From: DATJGF01 sp035495315
Lineage (GTDB): Bacteria > Verrucomicrobiota > Verrucomicrobiia > Limisphaerales > UBA8199
Assembly: GCA_035495315.1 (NCBI GenBank)
Contig: DATJGF010000086.1
Span: forward strand, 1 to 50,579
Length of the DNA: 50,579 bases
Direction of reading: 5' to 3'
Shown one piece after another: positions 8,007 to 16,198 of this stretch. Every line of letters starts with the position of its first letter. The stretch's first letter is position 1. The notes beneath the pieces were generated by a model that worked only from the letters and a program-made list of their open reading frames with translations, had not been told where the DNA came from and ran no database searches. The translations under genes were made by a program, and so were the position numbers.

Positions 8007-8674
8007 AGACATTGGCCAAAACCAAGCGGCGGATCCTGATTGTGGATGATCATCCGATGATGCGCGAGGGATTGGCCCAATTAATCGATCATGAGCCGGA
8101 TCTGTTCGTCGCCCGCCAGGCTGACAACGCTGCGCAGGCCCTCGAAGCCGCCGCTTCGACCCCATTCGACCTGGCTTTGATCGATATCTCGCTGCCCGAC
8201 AAAAATGGACTCGAGCTCATCAAAGACCTCCAAACGCTCCACCCGCAGCTCCCCATTCTGGTCGTCTCCATGCACGATGAGGCTCTTTACGCCGAACGCG
8301 TATTGCGGGCCGGCGGTCGCGGCTACATCATGAAACAGGAAGGTGGCAAAAAGCTCATGGAGGCGATTCGGCAGGTCCTGGGCGGCCAGATCTATGTCAG
8401 CGAAAAGATGTCCGCCAAGATCCTCGAGATCTTTTCCGGCCGCCGCAACGATGGAATTAAATCCTCCGTCGAGAATCTTTCCGATCGGGAATTTGAGGTG
8501 TTCCAACTAATCGGACAAGGCCAGGGCACGCGGCAAATCGCACAGCACCTCCACCTCAGCATCAAAACCGTGGAAGTCCACCGTGCAAACATTAAGCGCA
8601 AGCTCGAGCTCAACAGCGCCACCGATCTGGTCCGTTACGCTGTGCGCTGGACCGAGGCCCAGCATCCACAGTAG
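8003..8674 (+). CDS. NarL/FixJ-family response regulator
   Basis: A 223-aa two-domain regulator. Receiver: VDDHPMMREGL near the N-terminus, phospho-acceptor Asp61 (LALIDISLPDKNGLELI), and Lys in RGYIMKQEGGKKLMEAI. Output: a LuxR-type helix-turn-helix at about residues 155-215 (NLSDREFEVFQLIGQGQGTR, HLHLSIKTVEVHRANIKRKL). The ATG at 8003 is preferred over an in-frame start 36 bases upstream because it overlaps the kinase stop as ATGA and gives the normal family N-terminus. It is the only DNA-binding output of the four-gene cluster. It ends 14 bases from a convergent gene. Confidence 0.94.
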   Translation: MKTLAKTKRRILIVDDHPMMREGLAQLIDHEPDLFVARQADNAAQALEAAASTPFDLALIDISLPDKNGLELIKDLQTLHPQLPILVVSMHDEALYAERVLRAGGRGYIMKQEGGKKLMEAIRQVLGGQIYVSEKMSAKILEIFSGRRNDGIKSSVENLSDREFEVFQLIGQGQGTRQIAQHLHLSIKTVEVHRANIKRKLELNSATDLVRYAVRWTEAQHPQ

Positions 8675-8688
8675 GTCAGCCGCGGATC

Positions 8689-9789
8689 TCACCTGGCGAA
8701 TACACGCAATGCATTGTCCCGGTAGATCCTGCTCAGCACTTCATCGGGCAGAGCCAGCGCGTGCATCGGCCAGTGATACTTTGAAAAGTAATTCGGATAA
8801 AAATGTTCATCCGCACTTTCGAGTAACCGAAAAGTGACGCGATACATTTCGGGTTGCGGGTCCATATCTGTCCCATACAGGAGACGGTCTTGGTACCGCT
8901 GAAAAAAACTTCTGACAAAGCGGGGGATCGGGGAAATCTCGGCGAAGCGCGCGCCCATATCGGCATAAAGGTTCGGACACTGATCGAGCATTGTTCCGAG
9001 GCGATTCAAATCGGAACAGCAATTGGCAAAGTGGCACGCGATGAAAACCGTGCGTGGATGTTGCTTAGCGGCACGCTCAAGTGTGGCGACGACCTCATCG
9101 TGTTGCAGCACGCCGGGATCCTTCGAGACGCGCCACTGCCAGGCATTCATCAAGCCATCATTGTTCGCGTCCATGGCTTCATACATCCATTTATCCTCCC
9201 CGACGTGGACATTGATTGGCATGTGCAGTTCGGCACATTTATCGAGCAATGAGCCAAGACGGGGGTCATCGATATGCATTCCCAAGGAATTGGTGGTCGC
9301 CCCCAATCCTCGCCCCTTGTCACTTAATTCACCAACACCCATTGCTCCCAGCCGCCGGCACCGCTCCAGCTCCTTTACCGCCGCCGGACCATACCCTGGC
9401 TGATCGAACCCGGTATAATCAAAACCGCACCAGACAATAAACCGCTTCGGATGCTTGCTGTACTTCGCCAGTGCTTCGTCAAACTTGCTGCCCGTGCTGC
9501 CGGACAGGATTACGGTTTTCTCGACACCGACTTCATCCATTGTCTCAACCCAGCGCGCGACCTCGGCGTCCGTCCGCGCATAATTATGCGAATGCACATC
9601 GATAATCGGGTGGCGGGCCTTTTCAACTCGCGTTTCGGGGATCTTGAAAATCGATTTGGGGCGGTAGTTCTTCAGCAGGATCTGGTCGGGCGAGGTTTGT
9701 TCAGCAGAGAGCGCGGTCAAAGATCCAATCGCCCACAAATTTCCAATGCTCAGAAAGAGCCGCCACGACTTGCCGGGGTGAATGCGCAA
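8689..9789 (-). CDS. Exported amidohydrolase-family metal hydrolase
   Basis: About 366 aa of the amidohydrolase_2 (TIM-barrel) family. Metal-ligand motifs are in order: HxH in IIDVHSHNY, His in MPINVHVGEDKW, His in TVFIACHFANCC, and Asp in LLYGTDMDP. Relatives hydrolyse or decarboxylate small cyclic or aromatic substrates; the substrate here is unknown. The frame is open to 9924, but a TTG at 9789 gives a good signal peptide (RIHPGKSWRLFLSIGNLWAI, then GSLTALSA) with AGAGAAG six bases upstream, so I place the start there; an ATG at 9849 is the alternative. It is divergent from the DUF1579 gene, whose start is 46 bases away, so their promoters must overlap or lie inside the neighbouring gene. 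Confidence 0.8.
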   Translation of the reverse strand: MRIHPGKSWRLFLSIGNLWAIGSLTALSAEQTSPDQILLKNYRPKSIFKIPETRVEKARHPIIDVHSHNYARTDAEVARWVETMDEVGVEKTVILSGSTGSKFDEALAKYSKHPKRFIVWCGFDYTGFDQPGYGPAAVKELERCRRLGAMGVGELSDKGRGLGATTNSLGMHIDDPRLGSLLDKCAELHMPINVHVGEDKWMYEAMDANNDGLMNAWQWRVSKDPGVLQHDEVVATLERAAKQHPRTVFIACHFANCCSDLNRLGTMLDQCPNLYADMGARFAEISPIPRFVRSFFQRYQDRLLYGTDMDPQPEMYRVTFRLLESADEHFYPNYFSKYHWPMHALALPDEVLSRIYRDNALRVFAR

Positions 9790-9835
9790 GGTTAACTTCT
9801 CTGCCAATAACCCAGGAAAGACGAAAGGACGAAAC

Positions 9836-10468
9836 GTGAAACTGAACATAAGCGTGGTGTACACACTTCCATTGATAGCAGCAATCCTGTTTGGGCCCCG
9901 TGCAAGGGCGGAGGATAAAGACAAACCGACAAAGGGTCAAGAGAGTGGCGCTCCCAACATGGAAGAAATGACCAAGCGGTGGCAGGCCTATGCCACTCCC
10001 GGTTCAAACCATAAAGTCCTGGAGCCGCTGGTCGGCGAGTGGACTGTTGAGGCGCGCTATTGGATGGGGGGTCAAGGCAGTGAGCCAATGGAATCGAAAG
10101 GAACCGCCAGAGTTCAATGGGTGTTGGGCGGCCGTTATCTCCAAGAGGAATTCAGCGGTGAGATGATGCAACGACCATTCCAGGGAATCGGAATCACAGC
10201 CTATGATAACTTCAAGAAAAAATACCTGAGCACGTGGATTGACAGCATGGGCACGGGAATTTTTACCAGCGAGGGCAGTGTGGATGAGACCGGAAAGGTG
10301 TTGACGTTCCTAGGCAAGACGGACGAACCGGCAACAGGCGAAAAAGACAAACCCACAAAATACATCGTTCGTATCCTAAGCCCGGACAAACATACATTTG
10401 AAATGCACGATCTCAGTCTCGGAGCAAAGAGCAAGGTGATGGAAATGACCTACACCCGGAAATCCTGA
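9836..10468 (+). CDS. DUF1579 family exported protein
   Basis: A 210-aa protein starting at GTG 9836, which has AAAGGACG as a ribosome binding site at good spacing; an in-frame ATG at 9782 is less likely. A signal peptide (KLNISVVYTLPLIAAILFG, cleavage near ARA) precedes a Lys/Glu-rich linker. The core matches DUF1579: HKVLEPLVGEWTVEARYW, VQWVLGGRYLQEEFSG, GIGITAYDNFKKKYLSTWID, TGIFTSEGSVDETGKVLT. The family is a lipocalin-like beta-barrel of unknown function, common in Verrucomicrobia and Planctomycetes. It is divergent from the amidohydrolase. Family assignment is secure; no function can be given. Confidence 0.88.
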   Translation: MKLNISVVYTLPLIAAILFGPRARAEDKDKPTKGQESGAPNMEEMTKRWQAYATPGSNHKVLEPLVGEWTVEARYWMGGQGSEPMESKGTARVQWVLGGRYLQEEFSGEMMQRPFQGIGITAYDNFKKKYLSTWIDSMGTGIFTSEGSVDETGKVLTFLGKTDEPATGEKDKPTKYIVRILSPDKHTFEMHDLSLGAKSKVMEMTYTRKS

Positions 10469-10525
10469 GTCTGCAGCCCAGAGCTTGAGGGCGTGTTGCC
10501 TAAAACAAACACAGCCAACATTAAT

Positions 10526-10635
10526 CGGAAGGCAGCTCTGCGCAGCTCTGCGAGGCCCCATTGTGGCAAAAAATGCCCTTTTTCTCGGGCCTCGCGGAGT
10601 TCGGCCTTGCGAAAGGTCGTTTGAGCCACAGCCCC
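10526..10635 (+). repeat. Dispersed palindromic intergenic repeat, copy A
   Basis: About 110 bases resembling, in opposite orientation, the element at 26658-26766. Shared blocks include cgaggcccca, ttgtggc, gggcctcgcgg, tcggcctt and gtcgtttg.gcgacagcccc-like ends. Internally gaggccc and gggcctc form an inverted pair. Its left arm holds a short tandem duplication (gcagctctgc twice, 10532-10551). It lies in the 348-base gap 10469-10816, where I see no gene. It looks like a non-autonomous REP- or MITE-type element. Confidence 0.7.
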
Positions 10636-10816
10636 CTAGCGTTAGCGAAGACCTTCGATCTGCTGGCGTTGTGCCAGGCTGGCTGGCCTTCAGCTGATTG
10701 AATTTTGGCCGAAAAGCGGTTGCGTCGCGCAAGAAATGGTAATCTTTTGGCAAAGCGGGTGAAGCCGGTTAAGGTTTCCTATCTGCACATTGCAGTGCGA
10801 ACGAAATCAGGCGTCG

Positions 10817-11287
10817 ATGAGGACACGCAAATCATGGCAGGAGAAACTTGTGGACGACAAAGGTCTTCCCAGGGTGGAGAGAATTACCCCGAAAATGTCT
10901 TCCAGGTGGGGCAGCGGCACAGTTGTCATTCCAGCCCCTATCGAGGTGGACGGGCTAATGCGTGGAATTCCGCGCGGCAAGGTCGCTACTATCAACCAGA
11001 TCCGTGCCGCGCTGGCCCGAAAGCACCACGCCACGATTGGCTGCCCTATCACCTCAGGCATTTTTGCTTGGATCGCCGCTAATGCCGCCGCTGAGGCCGC
11101 CGCCGCGGGAGCAAAAAAGATCACCCCTTATTGGCGCACGCTCAAAACTGGCGGTGAACTCAACCCCAAGTATCCCGGCGGGATTGCTGCTCTGCGCAAG
11201 CTGCTACGGTTTGAAGGACATACCATAGTCAAGCGGGGCAAGAGGTATTTCGTCGCTGATTTCGAAACCGTCTTGGCTAATTTGTAA
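10817..11287 (+). CDS. MGMT-like (alkyltransferase-fold) protein
   Basis: A 156-aa protein of the small MGMT-related family whose DNA-binding half resembles O6-alkylguanine-DNA alkyltransferase. Visible motifs: RVERITPKMSSRWGSGTVVI, VDGLMRGIPRGKVATINQIR, HHATIGCPITSGIFAWIAAN, KKITPYWRTLKTGGELNPKY, PGGIAALRKLLRFEGHTIV. The canonical PCHR active site is absent; GCPITSG sits nearby in sequence order. Alkyltransferase-like proteins without the Cys bind alkylated DNA rather than repair it, but whether this family does is unknown. The start at 10817 is chosen for the family's normal length; a few codons upstream are also open. It ends 32 bases before the next gene. Confidence 0.8.
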   Translation: MRTRKSWQEKLVDDKGLPRVERITPKMSSRWGSGTVVIPAPIEVDGLMRGIPRGKVATINQIRAALARKHHATIGCPITSGIFAWIAANAAAEAAAAGAKKITPYWRTLKTGGELNPKYPGGIAALRKLLRFEGHTIVKRGKRYFVADFETVLANL

Positions 11288-11319
11288 TCCCTTGCTCGAT
11301 CCTTTTTACTCGAACTCTT

Positions 11320-14061
11320 ATGAACTCTTCCACCATTCAAAAGCCTTTTAGCTCGCTCAATCGGGAACTGATTCGTCACCCATTGGATTCGATCTTCGCC
11401 CCCAAATCGGTTGCGGTGGTTGGTGCGACTGAAAAGGCCGGTAGTGTTGGGCGCACAGTGCTGTGGAATTTGATGAACACCCCGTTCGGGGGTCCGATTT
11501 ATCCCGTAAACCCTTCTCGCGGAAGCGTCATGGGCATTAAGGCACATGCGAAGCTTTCGGCCTTGCCCGAAAGACCGGACCTGGTTGTGGTAACAACCCC
11601 AGCGGCGAGCATCCCTGCCATTATTGAGGAGGCCGCCGTCCTTGGAATTCGTGGTGCTGTGGTTATTTCTGCCGGCTTTAAGGAAACGGGTCCGGCCGGG
11701 GTCGAACTTGAGCGCCAGTTGTTGAAACATGCCCGCAGTGGAAACATGCGGTTGATCGGGCCGAATTGTCTGGGCGTGATGAATCCGATTACCGGTGTAA
11801 ACGCAACATTTGCCGCGGGAATCGCCCGGCGCGGAAACGTCGCCTTTATCAGTCAGTCAGGAGCCCTCTGCACGGCGGTGTTGGACTGGTCCTTACGCGA
11901 AGAAGTGGGGTTCAGTGCGTTTGTATCGATAGGTTCGATGCTCGATGTGGGCTGGGGCGATCTCATTAGTTATTTTGGCGATGATCCGAGCACCAAGAGT
12001 ATCGTCATTTACATGGAGACCATTGGCGACGCACGCTCGTTCCTTTCCGCCGCGCGCGAGGTCGCCCTGACCAAGTCGATCATTATCATCAAACCGGGCC
12101 GCACGGAAGGGGCCGCGAAAGCCGCGGCCTCGCATACTGGATCACTGACCGGCTCAGACGATGTCCTGGAGGCCGCTTTCAAACGTTGCGGTGTGCTTCG
12201 GGTCAATCATATCTCGGATCTCTTTTACATGTCGGAGGTCCTCAGCAAACAACCGCGCCCGCAGGGGAATCGTCTGACGATTATTACCAACGCCGGGGGA
12301 CCGGGCGTGTTGGCTACGGATGCCTTGCTTACGACCGGAGGCGCTCTGGCGGAAATTTCCAAAACCACAATGGAGGATTTGAACAAGTTTCTACCTCCAG
12401 TATGGAGTCATAATAACCCGATTGACGTGATTGGCGATGCCGGCCCGGAACTGTACGCCAAAACGCTCGAAGCCGCCGGGCGCGACGCCAACAGCGACGG
12501 GTTGCTGGTGATTCTTACACCGCAGGCGATGACAGACGCGACGGCGACGGCGGAAAAATTGAAGGCGTTTGGCCATATCGGTGGCAAGCCAGTGCTGGCC
12601 AGTTGGATGGGCGGCAACGAAGTTGCTGCCGGCGAAGCGATTCTGAATCGGGCAGGGATTCCTACCTTTGCCTATCCCGACACTGCCGCGATGGTTTTCA
12701 CCGCGATGCACCAATACAACGAAAACCTGCGTGCGCTGTATGAGACCCCGGTCCCTTCGGCCGACCCCGCCGACTTGGAATCCGGGCGAGCCAAAGCCAA
12801 TGCGTTGATCGAGGCCATTCGCAAGCAAGAACGCACTATCCTGACCGAGGCGGAATCAAAAGACCTTTTGGGTTGTTACGGTATTCCCACCGTTGTAACG
12901 CGGATTGCTAAAACGGAGGCTTCGGCTGTCAAGCACGCCGCTCAAATCGGCTACCCGATCGTCCTGAAACTCTTTTCGGAAACGATCACTCACAAAACCG
13001 ACGTCGGCGGAGTACAACTGAATCTGAAGGATGAAGCCGAGGTTCGCCGCGCGTTCAAGGAGATCCAAACCGCCGTCACTGAAAAGAAAGGCGCTGAGCA
13101 TTTCCAGGGCGTCACCGTCCAGAAGATGATCAAGCTAAGTGAAGGCTATGAGTTGATTCTTGGCAGCAGTATCGACCCGCAATTTGGACCGGTGTTGCTC
13201 TTCGGCATGGGCGGCCAGTTGGTGGAAGTGTTCAAGGACAAAGCCCTCGGTCTGCCTCCGCTCAACACCACCTTGGCCCGGCGAATGATGGAGACCACCA
13301 GGATTTACAAGGCTCTCCAGGGCGTGCGCGGGCGCAAGCCGGTGGATTTGGCGTTGCTCGAACGTTTGATGGTAGGCTTCAGCCAGCTCGTCGCGGAACA
13401 GCGCTGGATTAAAGAGATTGATATCAACCCGCTGTTCGCCTCCGGTGAGGACCTGGTTGCTCTCGACGCGCGCGTGATCCTGCACGATCCAAAAACCACC
13501 GAAGAGCAGCTGCCCAAACTGGCTATTCGTCCCTATCCGACGCAATATGTCCACTCCTGGAAACTTAAAGGCGGCGCCTCGGTTACGATCCGGCCGATTC
13601 GACCCGAAGACGAGCCCGTCATGGTCGGTTTCCATGAGGGGCTTTCCGAGCGAAGCGTTTACTTGCGCTACTTCAGCCCGTTGCAACTGCAACAACGGGT
13701 CTCGCATTCTCGCCTGCTGCGGATCTGCTTCAACGATTACGACCGGGAAATTGCGTTGGTGGCCGAGCGCAACCTGGGCAAAGGACGTTACGAGATTTTG
13801 GGCGTCGGGCGAATAAGCAAACTTCATGGCTCGACCACCGCCGAGTTTGCCGTCGTGGTTACCGATAAATGGCAGAACAAGGGTCTGGGAACAGAATTGA
13901 CCAAGCGGTTGATCCAAATAGCCAAAAACGAAAAGCTTGGCCGGCTGGTCGCCTATACTCTGATCGAGAATCACGAGATGCAACACATGTGCAAGAAACT
14001 TGGATTCCAGGTCAGCCGCTCGTCTCAGGATTCAGAGTGTGTAATTGAAATGAAGTTGTGA
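11320..14061 (+). CDS. ADP-forming acyl-CoA synthetase fused to GNAT acetyltransferase
   Basis: A 913-aa fusion. Residues about 25-155: CoA-binding Rossmann domain (SVAVVGATEKAGSVGRTVLW, YPVNPSRGSVMGIKA, RLIGPNCLGVMNP). Residues about 165-460: succinyl-CoA-ligase-like domains (FISQSGALCTAVLDW) with His272 in AAASHTGSLTGSDD, the position of the phosphohistidine in ADP-forming acetyl-CoA synthetases. Residues about 505-735: ATP-grasp domain (GYPIVLKLFSETITHKTDVG, IKEIDINPL). Residues about 754-913: GNAT domain (SVTIRPIRPEDEPVMVGFHE; acetyl-CoA loop KWQNKGLGTELTK). The layout is that of the PatZ/Pat lysine acetyltransferases, whose synthetase part is reported inactive. Here the His is kept, so acetyl-CoA + ADP + Pi to acetate + ATP may still run. 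Acetylation of protein lysines by the tail is inferred from the family. Confidence 0.92.
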   Translation: MNSSTIQKPFSSLNRELIRHPLDSIFAPKSVAVVGATEKAGSVGRTVLWNLMNTPFGGPIYPVNPSRGSVMGIKAHAKLSALPERPDLVVVTTPAASIPAIIEEAAVLGIRGAVVISAGFKETGPAGVELERQLLKHARSGNMRLIGPNCLGVMNPITGVNATFAAGIARRGNVAFISQSGALCTAVLDWSLREEVGFSAFVSIGSMLDVGWGDLISYFGDDPSTKSIVIYMETIGDARSFLSAAREVALTKSIIIIKPGRTEGAAKAAASHTGSLTGSDDVLEAAFKRCGVLRVNHISDLFYMSEVLSKQPRPQGNRLTIITNAGGPGVLATDALLTTGGALAEISKTTMEDLNKFLPPVWSHNNPIDVIGDAGPELYAKTLEAAGRDANSDGLLVILTPQAMTDATATAEKLKAFGHIGGKPVLASWMGGNEVAAGEAILNRAGIPTFAYPDTAAMVFTAMHQYNENLRALYETPVPSADPADLESGRAKANALIEAIRKQERTILTEAESKDLLGCYGIPTVVTRIAKTEASAVKHAAQIGYPIVLKLFSETITHKTDVGGVQLNLKDEAEVRRAFKEIQTAVTEKKGAEHFQGVTVQKMIKLSEGYELILGSSIDPQFGPVLLFGMGGQLVEVFKDKALGLPPLNTTLARRMMETTRIYKALQGVRGRKPVDLALLERLMVGFSQLVAEQRWIKEIDINPLFASGEDLVALDARVILHDPKTTEEQLPKLAIRPYPTQYVHSWKLKGGASVTIRPIRPEDEPVMVGFHEGLSERSVYLRYFSPLQLQQRVSHSRLLRICFNDYDREIALVAERNLGKGRYEILGVGRISKLHGSTTAEFAVVVTDKWQNKGLGTELTKRLIQIAKNEKLGRLVAYTLIENHEMQHMCKKLGFQVSRSSQDSECVIEMKL

Positions 14062-14083
14062 GCCGGCCCCGCGCCCGCTCTAG

Positions 14084-16105
14084 CTAGGGTTCCACACGAT
14101 AGCGCTGGTGCATGTAGAGATCGTCGGCTACTTGGTAAACAGCCATTGCGTCTTTCGCCAACTCACGCTCCGCAGGGCCAACAGTTTGCAGTAGCTTCAT
14201 TTCGGCCTTCTTAGGATTGCCGCTATAAAATTCCTCGGTTCGGAGCAGGCCCAGAACCGCCAGGCGCTCACCAGCGAGCACGCCAATGTCGCGGTTGTGG
14301 TTCAACCAGGCATGGCCCTGCGGGAGACTACATTTCAAAAGGTCCTGACCGAAGAAAGTGGTCTGGTAAGGGCGTCCGATAAGGCCTAAGAGCGTCGGCG
14401 CCACATCCAGCGATCCTCCCAGTTCTCCAAGGCGGGTTGGCGACTTAACTGCCGCCGGGCCGGCGATCAGCAACGGAATCTCGTAGGAGTGAATCGGAAT
14501 GCTCTGCGACCCATAAATCCGTGCGCCATGGTCGGCCACCACCGCAAAAATTGTATTGGTCCAAAAGCTCTGCTCTTTTGCGGCCTTAAAAAACTCTCCC
14601 AGGGCATAGTCGCAGTATTTTACGGCATTGTCGCGTCGGTGTTGGTCAGGATCTTCTGCAATTCTGCCCCGTGGATACGTATAGGGCTTGTGATTCGAGA
14701 CGGTCAGGATCGTCGCAAAAAACGGCTTTCCTGCCTTCGACAATTCGCGAAATTCTTCAATCGACCGCGCATAGAGGTCCTCGTCACAGACGCCCCAAAT
14801 AGTTGTAAAGGTGGGATGTTCAAAATGCTTTTGCTCGATAAAACGGTCGTAACCATTACGGATCGCAAAGGAGCGCATGCCGTCAAAAACTCCATGCCCA
14901 CCATAGAGAAAGAGCGTCGAATAGCCGTCACGTTTCAGCACCCGCGCGATCGTTTCGACGTTATCCGACAGATCGCGTTTTACGATCGACTCGCCGGGCA
15001 GCGGCGGAAACGAGGCCAATACTCCTTCCATGCCACGGACAGTTCTGTTCCCGCATGCATACAGATTCGTAAAGAGCATGCCTTCCTCAGCGGCGAGTTT
15101 GTCCATCTCCGGCGTCAGTGTCTTCTGTCGTCCCAGACAACCCCAGAACTCTGAACCGAAACTCTCCTCGAGTAAGATCACGACGTTTAATCGCGGTCGA
15201 TTCGAATCTCCCGTCATCTGCCTCCGGATGGAATCTTGCTGGCTCGAGAATTCAGCCCCCGGCTGATTCAAAAGCCGACGGACGCGTTCGTAAGCTTCTT
15301 CACGCGGAATGGTTTTGTAAAATGCGCCGAAATCAAGATGGTGCGTTAGAGCGGCGGCAAAAAAGGCGAGATCGCCATTATTAGCAATTTCATTGAGAGT
15401 CCGATCGGTGCTGATGCGTGCGGGTTTGATGTTGAGAGGTGAGCGCATCATACCCGCTAACGAACCCCCAATGAGGACGATGGGTGTCAGCGCGAGGGCG
15501 AACAACGCCAGGCTAGCGACGCGTAAGAGATTGCGATTTTGAGAGGGTGCGCGCTGCCACATATCCGAAAAAAATCTGCGAGCGGCCCAAACCCACACCA
15601 TAGCTGGAATCAGGCAGACAAGGAGGACAACACCGACGTGATAGGAATCCCAGATATTAACAAAGACCTCCCGGGGGTACTGGAGATAATCGACAGCGAC
15701 AGTATTAAAACGGGACCTGAATTCCTCAAAAAAGTAATACTCGACAAAGAGGATGAAGGTTTGGCCGAACCAGAATAGCAGACAAGCCAGCCAAAACAAA
15801 ATGCGATGCCAGCGACTTCGAAAACGGCGCTCAGGTGCAAGCACCAACCAGCCGATCAATGGCAGAGATAACCAACTTCCCACCAGGAAATCGCGCTCAA
15901 GACCGCTAAGGAAAGCCAGAACAACGTCCCCGGCGCGGGAAGGCAGCCCAAATCGGATCAATAAAACGAGCCTCAGAGCCAGCCATAGCAGCATCAACGA
16001 GCCGAACCAGAATGCTGCAAAACAAATGCGCGATGACCTCCAGGAGGCGTTCTGCCCAAGCGGCGCGGCGCTGGCATCTGAGGCATTTGGCTTTGGTGCT
16101 GACAT
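14084..16105 (-). CDS. LtaS-like membrane-anchored sulfatase-fold enzyme
   Basis: A 673-aa protein. Residues 1-220 carry about five membrane helices (around 25-52, 62-90, 102-124, 155-175, 193-220). Residues about 305-620 are an extracytoplasmic alkaline-phosphatase/sulfatase-fold domain: NVVILLEESFGSEFWG with metal-ligand Glu314, ACGNRTVRGMEGVLASF with nucleophile Thr355 in the T-x-R-G setting of lipoteichoic acid synthase, and VVADHGARIYG as the late metal site. A Thr nucleophile points to phosphoglycerol- or phosphoethanolamine-type transfer rather than sulfate hydrolysis. Gram-negative relatives decorate periplasmic glucans or lipids; the acceptor here is unknown. It is convergent with the synthetase-GNAT gene (22-base gap) and lies 93 bases downstream of a beta-barrel gene on the same strand. 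Confidence 0.87.
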   Translation of the reverse strand: MSAPKPNASDASAAPLGQNASWRSSRICFAAFWFGSLMLLWLALRLVLLIRFGLPSRAGDVVLAFLSGLERDFLVGSWLSLPLIGWLVLAPERRFRSRWHRILFWLACLLFWFGQTFILFVEYYFFEEFRSRFNTVAVDYLQYPREVFVNIWDSYHVGVVLLVCLIPAMVWVWAARRFFSDMWQRAPSQNRNLLRVASLALFALALTPIVLIGGSLAGMMRSPLNIKPARISTDRTLNEIANNGDLAFFAAALTHHLDFGAFYKTIPREEAYERVRRLLNQPGAEFSSQQDSIRRQMTGDSNRPRLNVVILLEESFGSEFWGCLGRQKTLTPEMDKLAAEEGMLFTNLYACGNRTVRGMEGVLASFPPLPGESIVKRDLSDNVETIARVLKRDGYSTLFLYGGHGVFDGMRSFAIRNGYDRFIEQKHFEHPTFTTIWGVCDEDLYARSIEEFRELSKAGKPFFATILTVSNHKPYTYPRGRIAEDPDQHRRDNAVKYCDYALGEFFKAAKEQSFWTNTIFAVVADHGARIYGSQSIPIHSYEIPLLIAGPAAVKSPTRLGELGGSLDVAPTLLGLIGRPYQTTFFGQDLLKCSLPQGHAWLNHNRDIGVLAGERLAVLGLLRTEEFYSGNPKKAEMKLLQTVGPAERELAKDAMAVYQVADDLYMHQRYRVEP

Positions 16106-16198
16106 AAATATTCTGCCCGCGCGCCAAAAGGCGGCAACTATATTAGAAAACGCCCGGAAGTGTGCCTAACAAATTCTGCAGAGGTCACGTTAACGGCC

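Noticed and set aside
10817..11287. A true O6-alkylguanine-DNA alkyltransferase
   Set aside because: The PCHR active-site motif is missing; only the overall fold family is supported.
13135..13986. A 283-codon minus-strand open frame inside the synthetase-GNAT gene
   Set aside because: Lies wholly opposite a well-supported coding region and resembles no protein family.
14084..16105. Lipoteichoic acid synthesis
   Set aside because: The window suggests a diderm organism with outer-membrane barrels; LtaS-like folds serve other substrates in such bacteria.
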